Assembly (NCBI GenBank): GCA_964638715.1
Contig: CAZWZF010000057.1
Span: 1 to 32,244, forward strand
From: JBAXQQ01 sp037131695
GTDB taxonomy: Bacteria > Armatimonadota > Hebobacteria > CAIYQO01
Direction: 5' to 3'
DNA length: 32,244 bases
Part shown: in pieces, positions 24,015 through 32,208 of the stretch
Layout: each line of letters begins with the position of its first letter
How positions within the stretch are numbered: position 1 is the first letter of the stretch
Program-made: the position numbers and the translations under genes
Notes under the pieces: model-generated
What the model was told of the DNA's origin: nothing
The model's input: the letters and a program-made list of their open reading frames with translations, nothing else
Databases searched by the model: none

Positions 24015-24929
24015 ATGAAATTTGTTAAGTTTTTATCAGTTATAGCAGTCATGGGACTGCTGACAGTCAGCGCATTTAGCGATACCGCCGCTGGTGCTGC
24101 ACCAACTACACCGGCAACTACAACAGCCGCACCGACCACAGCACCTGCTGAAAAACCTGCTAAACCAGTAAAACCGGCACCGAAACCGCTTGATGTATCA
24201 AAACTGAAAGCTGTCACCGTAAAGGGAACAGTCAAGCTGGTAGTTGTTGACCCGGCTAAGAATCCCCGCCTTGCCAAAAACCTGGAATTCCAGTTGATTG
24301 GCGACGCAACCACCACCGTAATGGCTGGCCCGAAGGAATACATTGAAAAGACCATCGGACTGAAATTGGCTGACGGTGCCACCGCTGAAGTCGCCGGTTG
24401 GGAAAAGGTCACAACAAAAGCCACTGTTGTAATTGCAAAAACCATCACCGTTGACACAAAGGTTTACACCTTGCGCGATGACAAAGGCGTATCAGTATGG
24501 GAAGCAGAGCAATTGGCGAAGTTCAAAGAATTAACCAAAGATGAACTGGCAAAGGCTGACATTGTAACCGTTGCCGGACCCGCAAAGCTGCCGGAAGGCG
24601 TACCTGCCAACGAACCCAGCTTCACCCGTTTTGCTGTTGACGACAAGACCATCGTGTTGATTGCACCGAAAAAAGTTGTTGACGCATTGGGCATCGTTGT
24701 AAAAGAAGGCGACACTCTGAAAGCAACCGGATGGAAAGTCGTTCGCGGCGAAAAAACATTTGTATTGGCACGCGAATTAACCGTTAATGACAAGTTTTAC
24801 AACCTGCGCGACTTTGACGGCAAAATTATCAAGCCAAAAACTGACAAGCCTGCCAAGGGAGATAAACCCGGCAGAGGCGCAAAACAAAAAACAGAAGCAA
24901 CTCCAAAAACAAATGGAGCCGCTGCATAA
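24015..24929 (+). CDS. Exported protein with two similar domains, unknown function
   Basis: From ATG 24015 (AAAAGGAG just upstream; the frame extends back to 23916 but without a ribosome binding site) the protein has 304 residues. Residues 1-22 are a signal peptide ('FLSVIAVMGLLTVSAF'), then a Thr/Ala/Pro/Lys-rich linker (about 23-62). Two related domains follow, about 66-165 and 180-285, each ending in the same pattern: 'AGWEKVTTKATVVIAKTITVDTKVYTLRDDKG' and 'TGWKVVRGEKTFVLARELTVNDKFYNLRDFDG'. The C-terminus is Lys-rich and low in complexity. Codon use is richer in C/G third positions than the signalling genes upstream, which fits high expression. A strong terminator follows. I recognise no family. 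Confidence 0.8.
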   Translation: MKFVKFLSVIAVMGLLTVSAFSDTAAGAAPTTPATTTAAPTTAPAEKPAKPVKPAPKPLDVSKLKAVTVKGTVKLVVVDPAKNPRLAKNLEFQLIGDATTTVMAGPKEYIEKTIGLKLADGATAEVAGWEKVTTKATVVIAKTITVDTKVYTLRDDKGVSVWEAEQLAKFKELTKDELAKADIVTVAGPAKLPEGVPANEPSFTRFAVDDKTIVLIAPKKVVDALGIVVKEGDTLKATGWKVVRGEKTFVLARELTVNDKFYNLRDFDGKIIKPKTDKPAKGDKPGRGAKQKTEATPKTNGAAA

Positions 24930-24944
24930 TAAAGCATAAGCCAG

Positions 24945-24976
24945 GCCCGGTTGTTTTCAACCGGGCTATTTTTTTT
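24945..24976 (+). terminator. Intrinsic terminator after the two-domain exported protein
   Basis: GCCCGGTTG (24945-24953) and CAACCGGGC (24958-24966) form a perfect 9-bp stem with a TTTT loop, followed by TATTTTTTTT. This is a textbook rho-independent terminator. Confidence 0.9.
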
Positions 24977-25043
24977 GCAGGTAATATCATGAAATTTGGA
25001 GAAATAATGAGTAATAAAAAAATATTCAATAAGGGAAACTGAT

Positions 25044-27329
25044 ATGCGAAATGTATTTAAAGTTGTACCTGGCAATAACGCATCTGTAAATGAAATTTAT
25101 GATGAAGAAAATCATTTACGATCATTAACTTACAGCACTACCGGAAAAGAAGTAATCAACAATGCGCCATTAACCGCCAAAATAACAAATGCAATACGCT
25201 GGGTGGCGATTAGCCGTTTTAATATTTATTGGATGAAACCTTCATTTGGCACTAAATTATCTGATGTGCCTAAAGAAACGCAATTATTAATTATAGAAAC
25301 CAGCAAACAAGGCGAACAAATTGCGGTGGTTCCCCTATCTTATGATGAATACACATTTACACTGCAAGGCGGAGACACAGAAAACGAAATATGTTTCACG
25401 CAAAGCAGATATATTCCGGTGAATTGCACTGAAAATACCACTATCACTCCCGCAGTATTCATAGACGGTGGATTCGATATAATTACATACCTTAATAAGC
25501 TGGGAAATCTAATCTGTTCAAAAACTAATGATTCATTCCGACCAAGAATAGAGAAAACCACTCCTGAATTTGTAAAAAAATTGGGCTGGTGCACCTGGGA
25601 TGCCTATTACAAGGAAGTTGACCAGAAAAAAATTCTCACCGGTGTAGCATTAATGGAAAAGAAAGAGATCCGGCCCGGTTATATAATTATTGACGATGGA
25701 TGGCTGGATGTAGATAGCGACTACCTGAACTCCTTCAGTCCAAATACTGATAAATTTGATAAAGATTTCAAGCCGTTGATAACTTTTTTACACAATGAAG
25801 GTATAGACATCGGTGTATGGCACGCATTGAACGGGTATTGGGGTGGTTTAAAGCCTGACGGCAAACTGGCTGATAATTATTCATTGATAAAAACCAAAAA
25901 TCTTATTCGTCCCTGGGAAGGAGATAAAGACAAGGCAATTCCGCTGCAATTCATCTTTCCCAACGATATCTCGCGCTTTTATTTAGACTGGTATCGCCAC
26001 CTGAAATCCCTGGGTGTCTCCATGGTGAAAGTAGACGGACAATCTGCCATTGAAATGTATGCTGAAGGAATATGCAACAGAACCATGGCTATGCGCAGGT
26101 ACCAGGAAGCCATGCAGGCGGCAGCTGGACTGTTTTTCAATAATAATGTAATCCACTGCATGTCGCATGGCAATGATGTGATGGCTAATATGCTTACCAC
26201 CAATGTCATACGCAATTCAGACGATTATTTCCCCGGCAAACCGGCTGATGTGCAGCAAAGCCATGTTTTTGCCAATGCCATGAACGCGGTATTTACCTCG
26301 ATGTTTGCCATACCGGACTGGGATATGTTTAAAAGCGGCATGCCGGAAGGCGATTTTCATGCTGCCGCCCGCGCCATCAGTGGTGGTCCAGTTTATATAT
26401 GCGACAAACCAGAGGAAATAAACGCGAAAATAGTCAAACGGCTGATTGCAGATGATGGGGAAATATTATCTCCCGATGATGTCGCGCTGCCATTAAGCGA
26501 CCGCATATTCATCGACTGTATGCACGAAGAAAAGCTGCTGGTAATAAAAAACAAAACCAAGTATGGCGTCGTTTTTGGAATATTCAATGTTAATGTCAAC
26601 GATGTACCCATTAGTGAAATTATCAACATTTCAGATTATTTACCGGTAGACATGCGGGATGAAATCATATATATGAAATATGGCAAAAACAGCGTCGATA
26701 GATTGCCAGAATCCGGAGAAATGGTTTTCTCACTAAAACCAATGGCCTACGAATTAATATATTTTACAGCACCTGATAACGGCGTTGCACCGATGGGATT
26801 AAAAGGGAAATATATTGGGTCTGCCGCGATACTTAACTATGAACGCGAAGAAGGCGCCGCCATGATGGATATAAGAACCGGCGGTGATTTTGTAATCTAC
26901 TCAGAGAATGAACCAAATATGATGACTATCAACTACAATCCTATCGATTTTAAATATGATATAAGACACAAAACAGTTACCATCAGCGCGAAAACATTAA
27001 CTGACTTCCAATTTGACTGGTCTATAAATAGAGATGATTTTGTACCAGATACGCTGTTCCTTAGCCTGCTTTACCAGGATGAAATCGTTGAAAAATTAAA
27101 TGATTTGCGTATCAATAACGACGACACCCTGTTTGACTTTGACGAAGACTTCTTAGATGACGAAGATATTTTACCGCATGGTAAAAGTTTGACTGAAACA
27201 GGATTTGAATCTGAAGAAGATATGCTGAAGATGATTAAAGAAGTAATGGAAAGAATGGAAGAAGGCGAGACCGACAACCAGCCGCTGCGATTATTACCGC
27301 AAAAGAAAGGGAATAAACGGAAGCAATAA
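25044..27329 (+). CDS. Raffinose-synthase/alpha-galactosidase family (GH36-like) glycosidase
   Basis: This 761-residue cytoplasmic protein, with no signal peptide, belongs to the raffinose synthase/Sip1 branch of GH36, which hydrolyse or transfer alpha-galactosyl groups. Core motifs: 'LGWCTWDAYYKEVD' (about 185-198), 'YIIIDDGWLDVDSDY' (about 213-227), 'VWHALNGYWGG' and 'VKVDGQSAIE', where D331 is the likely nucleophile, then 'IRNSDDYFPG' with D393/D394 as the likely acid/base region. The family's start-of-barrel strand and C-terminal beta domain are present. The last 90 residues are unusual: a run rich in Asp and Glu ('DFDEDFLDDEDI'), then a helix and a Lys-rich end. AGGGAAAC precedes ATG 25044. 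It leads a plus-strand run with the CDF gene 16 bp behind. Confidence 0.88.
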   Translation: MRNVFKVVPGNNASVNEIYDEENHLRSLTYSTTGKEVINNAPLTAKITNAIRWVAISRFNIYWMKPSFGTKLSDVPKETQLLIIETSKQGEQIAVVPLSYDEYTFTLQGGDTENEICFTQSRYIPVNCTENTTITPAVFIDGGFDIITYLNKLGNLICSKTNDSFRPRIEKTTPEFVKKLGWCTWDAYYKEVDQKKILTGVALMEKKEIRPGYIIIDDGWLDVDSDYLNSFSPNTDKFDKDFKPLITFLHNEGIDIGVWHALNGYWGGLKPDGKLADNYSLIKTKNLIRPWEGDKDKAIPLQFIFPNDISRFYLDWYRHLKSLGVSMVKVDGQSAIEMYAEGICNRTMAMRRYQEAMQAAAGLFFNNNVIHCMSHGNDVMANMLTTNVIRNSDDYFPGKPADVQQSHVFANAMNAVFTSMFAIPDWDMFKSGMPEGDFHAAARAISGGPVYICDKPEEINAKIVKRLIADDGEILSPDDVALPLSDRIFIDCMHEEKLLVIKNKTKYGVVFGIFNVNVNDVPISEIINISDYLPVDMRDEIIYMKYGKNSVDRLPESGEMVFSLKPMAYELIYFTAPDNGVAPMGLKGKYIGSAAILNYEREEGAAMMDIRTGGDFVIYSENEPNMMTINYNPIDFKYDIRHKTVTISAKTLTDFQFDWSINRDDFVPDTLFLSLLYQDEIVEKLNDLRINNDDTLFDFDEDFLDDEDILPHGKSLTETGFESEEDMLKMIKEVMERMEEGETDNQPLRLLPQKKGNKRKQ

Positions 27330-27345
27330 CGGGTAAACAACAGAT

Positions 27346-28260
27346 ATGACAGGACATCAATGCAGCCATAGCCATCATAAGCCGACAAATGAAAATACCG
27401 CCAATCGTCGGCGGTTGTGGAAAGTCATACTGATTACCGTCGGGTATATGGTGGTAGAGATTATAGGCGGCCTGCTTACTAATAGCGTCGCGTTGCTTTC
27501 CGACGCCGGTCACATGCTCACCGATGTCGCGTCGCTGATATTGGCATTGATGGCGATATGGTTTGCCACTCGGGCTGCCACCCCGCAAAAAAGCTATGGC
27601 TATCATCGGCTGGAAATAATCGCCGCGCTGATAAACGGCATCACCCTGTTTGCGCTGTCAGTATGGATAATTATCGAGGCAGCCGGACGCATCGGACACC
27701 CGCCTCTGGTAAAGGGATTCGGCATGCTGATAGTTGCCACTGGCGGCCTGGTGGTTAATATCATCAGTGCGTTATGGCTCCACGCCGGGCACAAACATTC
27801 GGTAAATGTTCGCGCCGCCTTTTACCATGTCATCGGCGACCTGCTGGGTTCCGTCGGCGCAGTAATCGCCGGCGTCTTGATACTCGCTTTCAAATGGTAC
27901 CTTGCCGACCCCATCCTCGCCATAATAATCGCAATACTGATAATTATCAGCGCCGTCGGTGTTATCCGTGAAACGGTAGATGTCTTACTGGAAGCGACTC
28001 CCACCCACATCTCTCTCGACGAAATCCGCTCATCACTGTTAAAACTTCCCATGGTGAAGCAAGTCCACGACCTTCACGTCTGGACTATCACCAGCGGAAT
28101 GTATGCTCTTAGCTGCCATATCACGGTAGACGTGGAAGATTTCACCCCCCAAACCCTTGAAACCATCCGTGAAGAAATTCAACAGCGTTTCGACATCACT
28201 CATCAAACTTTGCAACTGGAAACGCTGGAAACAGCACTGTTTGAAGGGGAGCATTTATAA
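27346..28260 (+). CDS. CDF-family divalent metal cation exporter (CzcD/ZitB type)
   Basis: This 304-residue protein has six membrane segments and the cation diffusion facilitator signature. Metal-site residues are visible in TM2 (D53, H56, D60 in 'LLSDAGHMLTD') and TM5 (H161, D165 in 'HVIGDLLGS'), the H-D pairing typical of zinc-preferring members. The N-terminus is His-rich ('GHQCSHSHH') and the C-terminal about 95 residues form the cytosolic regulatory domain ('MVKQVHDLHVWTITSG'). It exports Zn2+ or similar ions in exchange for protons. The start ATG follows the glycosidase stop by 16 bp, with only a weak ribosome binding site; translational coupling is possible. The pairing with a glycosidase has no obvious functional link. 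Confidence 0.92.
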   Translation: MTGHQCSHSHHKPTNENTANRRRLWKVILITVGYMVVEIIGGLLTNSVALLSDAGHMLTDVASLILALMAIWFATRAATPQKSYGYHRLEIIAALINGITLFALSVWIIIEAAGRIGHPPLVKGFGMLIVATGGLVVNIISALWLHAGHKHSVNVRAAFYHVIGDLLGSVGAVIAGVLILAFKWYLADPILAIIIAILIIISAVGVIRETVDVLLEATPTHISLDEIRSSLLKLPMVKQVHDLHVWTITSGMYALSCHITVDVEDFTPQTLETIREEIQQRFDITHQTLQLETLETALFEGEHL

Positions 28261-28335
28261 GGTAAGTAAAACTATTTCACAATCAGTCAACGAACAGTAG
28301 TTCTTTCTTTTCATCAAAAAATTACAGTATGCTAT

Positions 28336-28506
28336 ATGAATTGTGGTAAAAAAGTCACAAAAGTTTTTTCAGCAGAACCTAATGGAGAATATAGTTATAA
28401 TTTCATTCCTGAAGTTTTTGTAAAAGATGGATTAATTAGAATTGAAAGTAAAACTATATTTGTCATACGAACTGCTGATTTAATATCTATGATAGCAGAA
28501 AAGTAA
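28336..28506 (+). CDS. Very small ORF, possibly the end of a decayed gene
   Basis: A 56-codon frame starting at ATG 28336 reads MNCGKKVTKVFSAEPNGEYS... and ends in 'ISMIAEK'. The same frame is open a further 21 codons upstream (from 28270) without a start codon. It has coding-like composition and ends 14 bp before the start of the next gene, but no ribosome binding site is visible. It may be a real small protein or the C-terminal remnant of a longer one. No family is recognised. Confidence 0.35.
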   Translation: MNCGKKVTKVFSAEPNGEYSYNFIPEVFVKDGLIRIESKTIFVIRTADLISMIAEK

Positions 28507-28520
28507 CAGGCAGGAAAATA

Positions 28521-28928
28521 ATGTCAGATTATAAAGAAACACCGGTTTTTGAAACTTGCTATGAAGCTGAGGCTAATATGTATGTCGAAATGCTTGCGGA
28601 AGCAGAGATTTTAGCACAGGTCAGGTATGTATCAGACCCGCTGCTGAATAATATTATCCGTCATATTGAGCCAGATCGGTATAGGGTTGTGGTATTGGAC
28701 AAAGATTTTGACCGGGCGATATTAATTGTAGAAGCCCAATACAAATCAACCTTGATAGAAGATAATGAACAATATGATGAACCATCTGATGAACCAGACG
28801 AGAATTCAACAGAAAAAACGACGACGCTGCTAACCGGACGCATCATCTTGTGGACAATACTGACGATAGCAGCAATAATCATCATTATGATAAACTTTTA
28901 CCCGCAATTGCTGATGAGGCAACCGTGA
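28521..28928 (+). CDS. DUF2007-like protein with C-terminal membrane anchor
   Basis: This 135-residue protein has an N-terminal domain (about 8-78) of the DUF2007/putative signal-transducing type: 'VFETCYEAEANMYVEMLAEAEILAQV', then 'YRVVVLDKDFDRAILIVE'. This small alpha/beta fold occurs in many bacteria, alone or fused to membrane segments, and its role is not known. Residues 80-100 are acidic, and 103-128 form one membrane helix ('LLTGRIILWTILTIAAIIIIMINFY'). Start ATG 28521 has AGGAAAATA upstream. It ends the plus-strand run that began with the glycosidase. Confidence 0.72.
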   Translation: MSDYKETPVFETCYEAEANMYVEMLAEAEILAQVRYVSDPLLNNIIRHIEPDRYRVVVLDKDFDRAILIVEAQYKSTLIEDNEQYDEPSDEPDENSTEKTTTLLTGRIILWTILTIAAIIIIMINFYPQLLMRQP

Positions 28929-28935
28929 TGCAATC

Positions 28936-29045
28936 ATCCCGGGAACGCCAATCTCCTGATTGGCGAGTGGTAAATTAATTAATGCATTATTTTTGACATG
29001 ATTAACAAGATTAACAGGATTAAATTTCATCCTGCCTATCCTGCC
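28936..29045. repeat. Dispersed repeats between DUF2007-like gene and SGNH gene
   Basis: 28936-28971 is the second copy of the GATTGGC hairpin repeat (first at 18712-18748). After it, 'GATTAACAAGATTAACAGGAT' (about 29002-29022) is followed by the inverted 'ATCCTGCCTATCCTGCC', the widespread AACAGGATTAACA-type dispersed palindrome; a shorter relative lies at 30533-30549. No gene is present. Confidence 0.65.
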
Positions 29046-29066
29046 CATCCATGTTAATAACAATTA

Positions 29067-29723
29067 CTAACCACCATTCACAAACCCGAACGCCTGCATT
29101 ATTTCCCCGGCGATAATCATGTTGCCAACGGCGTTGTAATGCCCGCCATCGCTGTAAATGGTGTGGAGTTCGTGCAATTCTTTCATCAAAGTCGCCTTTT
29201 TTGCTACATTCGGGCCGATATCAATGTAATGGACGCCCTCAGTATTGTCGGCGATATCGTGAAGAATATTATAATAGGCGCGCCGACCGGGAAATTTTTC
29301 GGCGTTCGGATAATCCGGACCGCATTCGCTGATGGCAAAAAACAGCACCTGGCAATTCGCTGCTCTCAACTGATGCGCGTAATTTGTCATTACCGCGCGG
29401 TATTCTTCCAGCGGTATACCGAGACGCATATCATTACCCGCAACCGAGGCGATAACCCAATTCGGCTTTCTCGCCAGCACATTAGCGTCAAAACGTTCCG
29501 CCATGCCATGACAGGTAGAACCGCCCGACGCGGCATTGAAAAATGAAAGTTGCAAGTCAGGACGCCAGCAAAACAGCATCTCGCTCATCGTATCAGTCCA
29601 TGGCTTATCCCAATTCATCAACCGCAAAAACGGCCAGGTATCCGGGTTGCCGGCACTGCGGCGGTTAGTCAGACTGTCGCCATCAAATACAATCATGTCG
29701 CCTTTGCTGAATGTCAAAGCCAT
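29067..29723 (-). CDS. SGNH/GDSL-type hydrolase
   Basis: This 218-residue enzyme has the blocks of the SGNH family: block I 'VFDGDSLTN' with the catalytic Ser17, block II Gly in 'AASGGST', block III 'VAGNDMRLG' with Asn, and block V 'YSDGGHYN' with Asp192 and His195. Such enzymes remove acetyl or acyl groups from lipids, polysaccharides or other esters. No signal peptide is visible, so it is probably cytoplasmic. Start ATG 29723 has GGAGCAAAG upstream. Given neighbouring carbohydrate-related genes, a carbohydrate esterase role is possible but not shown. Confidence 0.88.
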   Translation of the reverse strand: MALTFSKGDMIVFDGDSLTNRRSAGNPDTWPFLRLMNWDKPWTDTMSEMLFCWRPDLQLSFFNAASGGSTCHGMAERFDANVLARKPNWVIASVAGNDMRLGIPLEEYRAVMTNYAHQLRAANCQVLFFAISECGPDYPNAEKFPGRRAYYNILHDIADNTEGVHYIDIGPNVAKKATLMKELHELHTIYSDGGHYNAVGNMIIAGEIMQAFGFVNGG

Positions 29724-30022
29724 ACTTTGCTCCTTTGGGTATCTGCGCCAAATTTACCCATCATGTAATACTTTTGTCAATGAGCTGTCTTGTAACAAAT
29801 TTATGAACTGGTAATATGAAAAATATTGGCTGCGCAAGGGGACTGGCACTTCGGCAAGCTCAGTACAGAATTAAATCCGGTAAGTTTAATCCCGGTAAAA
29901 AATTAAACGGCAACCCAGATTTTTGCTGTCCCCGAAAGTTAAACGTGGCGTCAACGTCACGTTGACGATACGTTAATCATAACGATGTAAAAAAATTAAA
30001 TAAAGGAGTGATACCGGTTATT
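29724..30022. other. Intergenic region with a 19-bp palindrome
   Basis: No gene is seen. CGTCAACGT (29949-29957) and ACGTTGACG (29959-29967) are exact inverted arms around one C, about 55 bp before the HD-domain gene, so this could be an operator. Around 29839-29935 GGGGAC...GTCCCC and 'ACTTCGGCAAGCTCAGTA' belong to common dispersed repeat types. Confidence 0.5.
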
Positions 30023-30523
30023 ATGGAAAATAGCAGTATGGAAGTCGATTATGATAAACTTCATCGCCATTTGACAGAGAATTTCCGGTTGGGAATACAT
30101 ACTATCCACGGTCCCGACCATTGGGAACGCGTGGAACAATACGGCATCTATCTCGCCGGGAAATCTGGTGTAAATATCACCGTGGTGCGCCTGTTCGCGC
30201 TGTTTCATGACAGTTGCCGGGAAACAGACAGCATCGATTTTGACCACGGCATTCGTGGCGCCAAACTGGCAGAGTCGCTGCGCAGCATATATTTCACCGT
30301 CACCGACCCGGAGATGGAGCAATTGCTTTACGCCTGCCGCCACCATACCGACGGCGAAGTGACCGATGACTTAACCATCGGGTGCTGTTGGGACGCCGAC
30401 CGCCTTGACCTGGGACGTGCCCACATCACCCCAAAAGAATCCCTGATGAGCACCCTTGCCGCCAAAGAATTGGTTCGAAATGACCGGGTCGGAAAGAAAT
30501 TTTTTGAATGGTGCGAAGAATAA
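30023..30523 (+). CDS. HD-domain protein, predicted phosphohydrolase
   Basis: The protein has 166 residues if it starts at ATG 30023. A GTG at 30008 is in frame, but it overlaps the AAAGGAG ribosome binding site, while the ATG lies 14 nt after it, a long spacing; the start is uncertain. The HD signature is complete: H29/H33 ('IHGPDHWERV'), H62 D63 ('LFHDSCRE'), H107 H108 ('CRHHTDG') and D124 ('CWDADRLDLGR'). HD enzymes cleave phosphate from nucleotides or other small molecules with a bound metal. It has no fused domain. A near-perfect palindrome lies upstream. Confidence 0.82.
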   Translation: MENSSMEVDYDKLHRHLTENFRLGIHTIHGPDHWERVEQYGIYLAGKSGVNITVVRLFALFHDSCRETDSIDFDHGIRGAKLAESLRSIYFTVTDPEMEQLLYACRHHTDGEVTDDLTIGCCWDADRLDLGRAHITPKESLMSTLAAKELVRNDRVGKKFFEWCEE

Positions 30524-30606
30524 AGAATTTTTAGACAGGATTTACAGGATTAATATTAACAAGTTTTTCGCTTTTAAAAGAGAAAATCACTTAAAAAATG
30601 ATCAAT

Positions 30607-30748
30607 TTGACAAGTTCAGCGACCGGTTATTGAGTTTGTTGAAGTGATCTTAAGCGAAAGTCCCAAATTAAGCATCTCTGTTGCTCTGCGGTTAAATTAA
30701 AACTTTCATGCTGATGATACATGTCATTTTACCGCAGAGAACGCAGAG
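30607..30748. repeat. Two dispersed-type palindromes before the second methyltransferase
   Basis: 30607-30643 is an imperfect palindrome centred on ACCGGT (TTGACAAGTTCAGCGACCGG ... TTGTTGAA), related to the 'ACTTCGGCAAGCTCAGTA' segment near 29848. 30676-30696 (CTCTG...CTCTGCGGTTAAA) is inverted at 30727-30748 (TTTTACCGCAGAGAACGCAG...), the CGCAGAG version of the CACAAAG family. Confidence 0.65.
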
Positions 30749-30791
30749 TATGACGCAGAGTTTCACAGAGTTTATAGTAAAGGAACCCAAT

Positions 30792-31523
30792 ATGACTAAA
30801 CAAACCAGCAAATGGCAGACAGCAGAGTTAGCGGCATCTTTTTTGAATGGCGTTCGCGGGGCAATTCCCGGTGCTGATTTGCAGATGACTACCATCACTA
30901 AAATAGTTGAGCATTGGACACCGAATGCAAATAGAATTCTGGATATCGGGTGTGGCGACGGGATATTGGGACGGCTTTTAATGGAAATATACCCGGAAGC
31001 TCACGCTTTTTTCCTCGATTTTTCTGAACCGATGCTGGCGGCAGCACGAAGTAAAATTGTTGATTCATCGCGGGCAACAGTAAAACAGGCGGATTTTTCA
31101 TCACCAGTGTGGATAGATGTTGTAAATGGTGAAAAATTCGATATCGTTATTTCCGGTTTTGCCATTCACCACCTGCCGAATACCCGCAAACAGGCTCTTT
31201 ACGCGGAAATATATCAACAGTTAAACCCCGGTGGGTTATTTTTGAACATGGAACATGTAAAATCGGCAACACCGGCAGGAGAAAAACTGTTTGACGACCT
31301 ATTCGTCGATAATCTCTATAAATTTCATAAAAATTTAAAATCGGAAACCAGCCGCCAGGAGATTGAAAATACATTTTACAATCGTCCCGACAAAAGCGAA
31401 AATATTCTTGCTCCGGTAGAGTTGCAATGCGATTGGCTGCGGGAAATTGGTTTTACCGATGTCGATTGTTTCTTTAAAATATTCGAAATAGCGCTTTTCG
31501 GAGGCAGGAAAAGTGAAAAATGA
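30792..31523 (+). CDS. Class I SAM-dependent methyltransferase 2
   Basis: This 243-residue protein starts at ATG 30792, with AAAGGAA upstream; the frame is open further back to 30708, through a dispersed repeat, which argues against the longer form. Motif I is 'ILDIGCGDGILGRLL' (about 49-63), the following acidic residue is in 'AFFLDFSEPML', and the motif IV region is 'FDIVISGFAIHHLP' (about 114-127). 'LNPGGLFLNMEHV' follows. This is the standard Methyltransf_25-like pattern. Substrate unknown. Its last 11 bases overlap the start of the FAD oxidoreductase gene, so the two are coupled. It is not closely related to the first methyltransferase in the window. Confidence 0.85.
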   Translation: MTKQTSKWQTAELAASFLNGVRGAIPGADLQMTTITKIVEHWTPNANRILDIGCGDGILGRLLMEIYPEAHAFFLDFSEPMLAAARSKIVDSSRATVKQADFSSPVWIDVVNGEKFDIVISGFAIHHLPNTRKQALYAEIYQQLNPGGLFLNMEHVKSATPAGEKLFDDLFVDNLYKFHKNLKSETSRQEIENTFYNRPDKSENILAPVELQCDWLREIGFTDVDCFFKIFEIALFGGRKSEK

Positions 31524-32208
31524 GATGTCCGCCAACCCCGGTTTGAAATATTACTATGAATTGCCGCAGCAAGGCTTGCCGCAAACTGTAACATTTGACA
31601 TTTGCGTATATGGCGGCACCCCGGCGGGGGTAAGCGCGGCGATACAGGCAAGCCGAATGGGCAAGACCGTGGCTTTAGCAGTATTTAGACGCCATGTGGG
31701 GGGCATGACATCCGGCGGGCTTACCGAGGTTGACCTTGGCAACAAAGATTCAATTGGCGGTATAGCGGCAGAATTTTTCAATCGTCTGGGCAGTTGGAGC
31801 GGTTTTAGCCCATCAGCAGCAGAAAATACCTTCCGCGCCATGTTAGACGAAGCTGGAGTGACGGTATATTTCGAACATCGGCTGGATGAAGTAATTAAAA
31901 TTGATAACAAAATTACCGCGATAACTTTTGAAAATAACAAACGAATTGAAGCGAAAGTTTTCATCGACGCGACTTATGAAGGCGATTTATTCAGGAAAGC
32001 CGGTGTTACTTACTACGTTGGCCGTGAAGATAACTCGTTTTATAACGAAACAGTGAACGGCTTTCAAATATCACCGACCCACCAGTTTCGTTTTCCGGTT
32101 GACCCGTATCGTATTCCCGGCGACCCGGACAGCGGTTTGCTTCCCGGAATCACCGCTAATCCAATAGAGCAAGCAGGTACCGGAGACGACCGGGTACAGC
32201 ACGGATAA
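31513..32208 (+). CDS. FAD-dependent oxidoreductase, N-terminal part, frame interrupted
   Basis: From GTG 31513 (GGAGG 8 nt upstream) the frame runs for 231 codons. Residues about 25-55 hold the FAD-binding Rossmann motif: 'DICVYGGTPAGVSAAIQASRMGKTVALA', followed by 'HVGGMTSGGLTEVD', 'FIDATYEGDLFRKAG' and 'YYVGREDNSFYNE', as in the FAD_oxidored family (PF12831-like), whose members are usually 450-700 residues. The frame ends in TAA at 32206-32208 right after 'GTGDDRVQ', a motif normally continued by 'xYNFRLC.T'. The same frame stays open beyond the stop (RLAFVTFYETEV) to the window edge. So this is a pseudogene, a recent nonsense or indel, or a sequencing error. Confidence 0.72.
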   Translation: MKNEMSANPGLKYYYELPQQGLPQTVTFDICVYGGTPAGVSAAIQASRMGKTVALAVFRRHVGGMTSGGLTEVDLGNKDSIGGIAAEFFNRLGSWSGFSPSAAENTFRAMLDEAGVTVYFEHRLDEVIKIDNKITAITFENNKRIEAKVFIDATYEGDLFRKAGVTYYVGREDNSFYNETVNGFQISPTHQFRFPVDPYRIPGDPDSGLLPGITANPIEQAGTGDDRVQHG

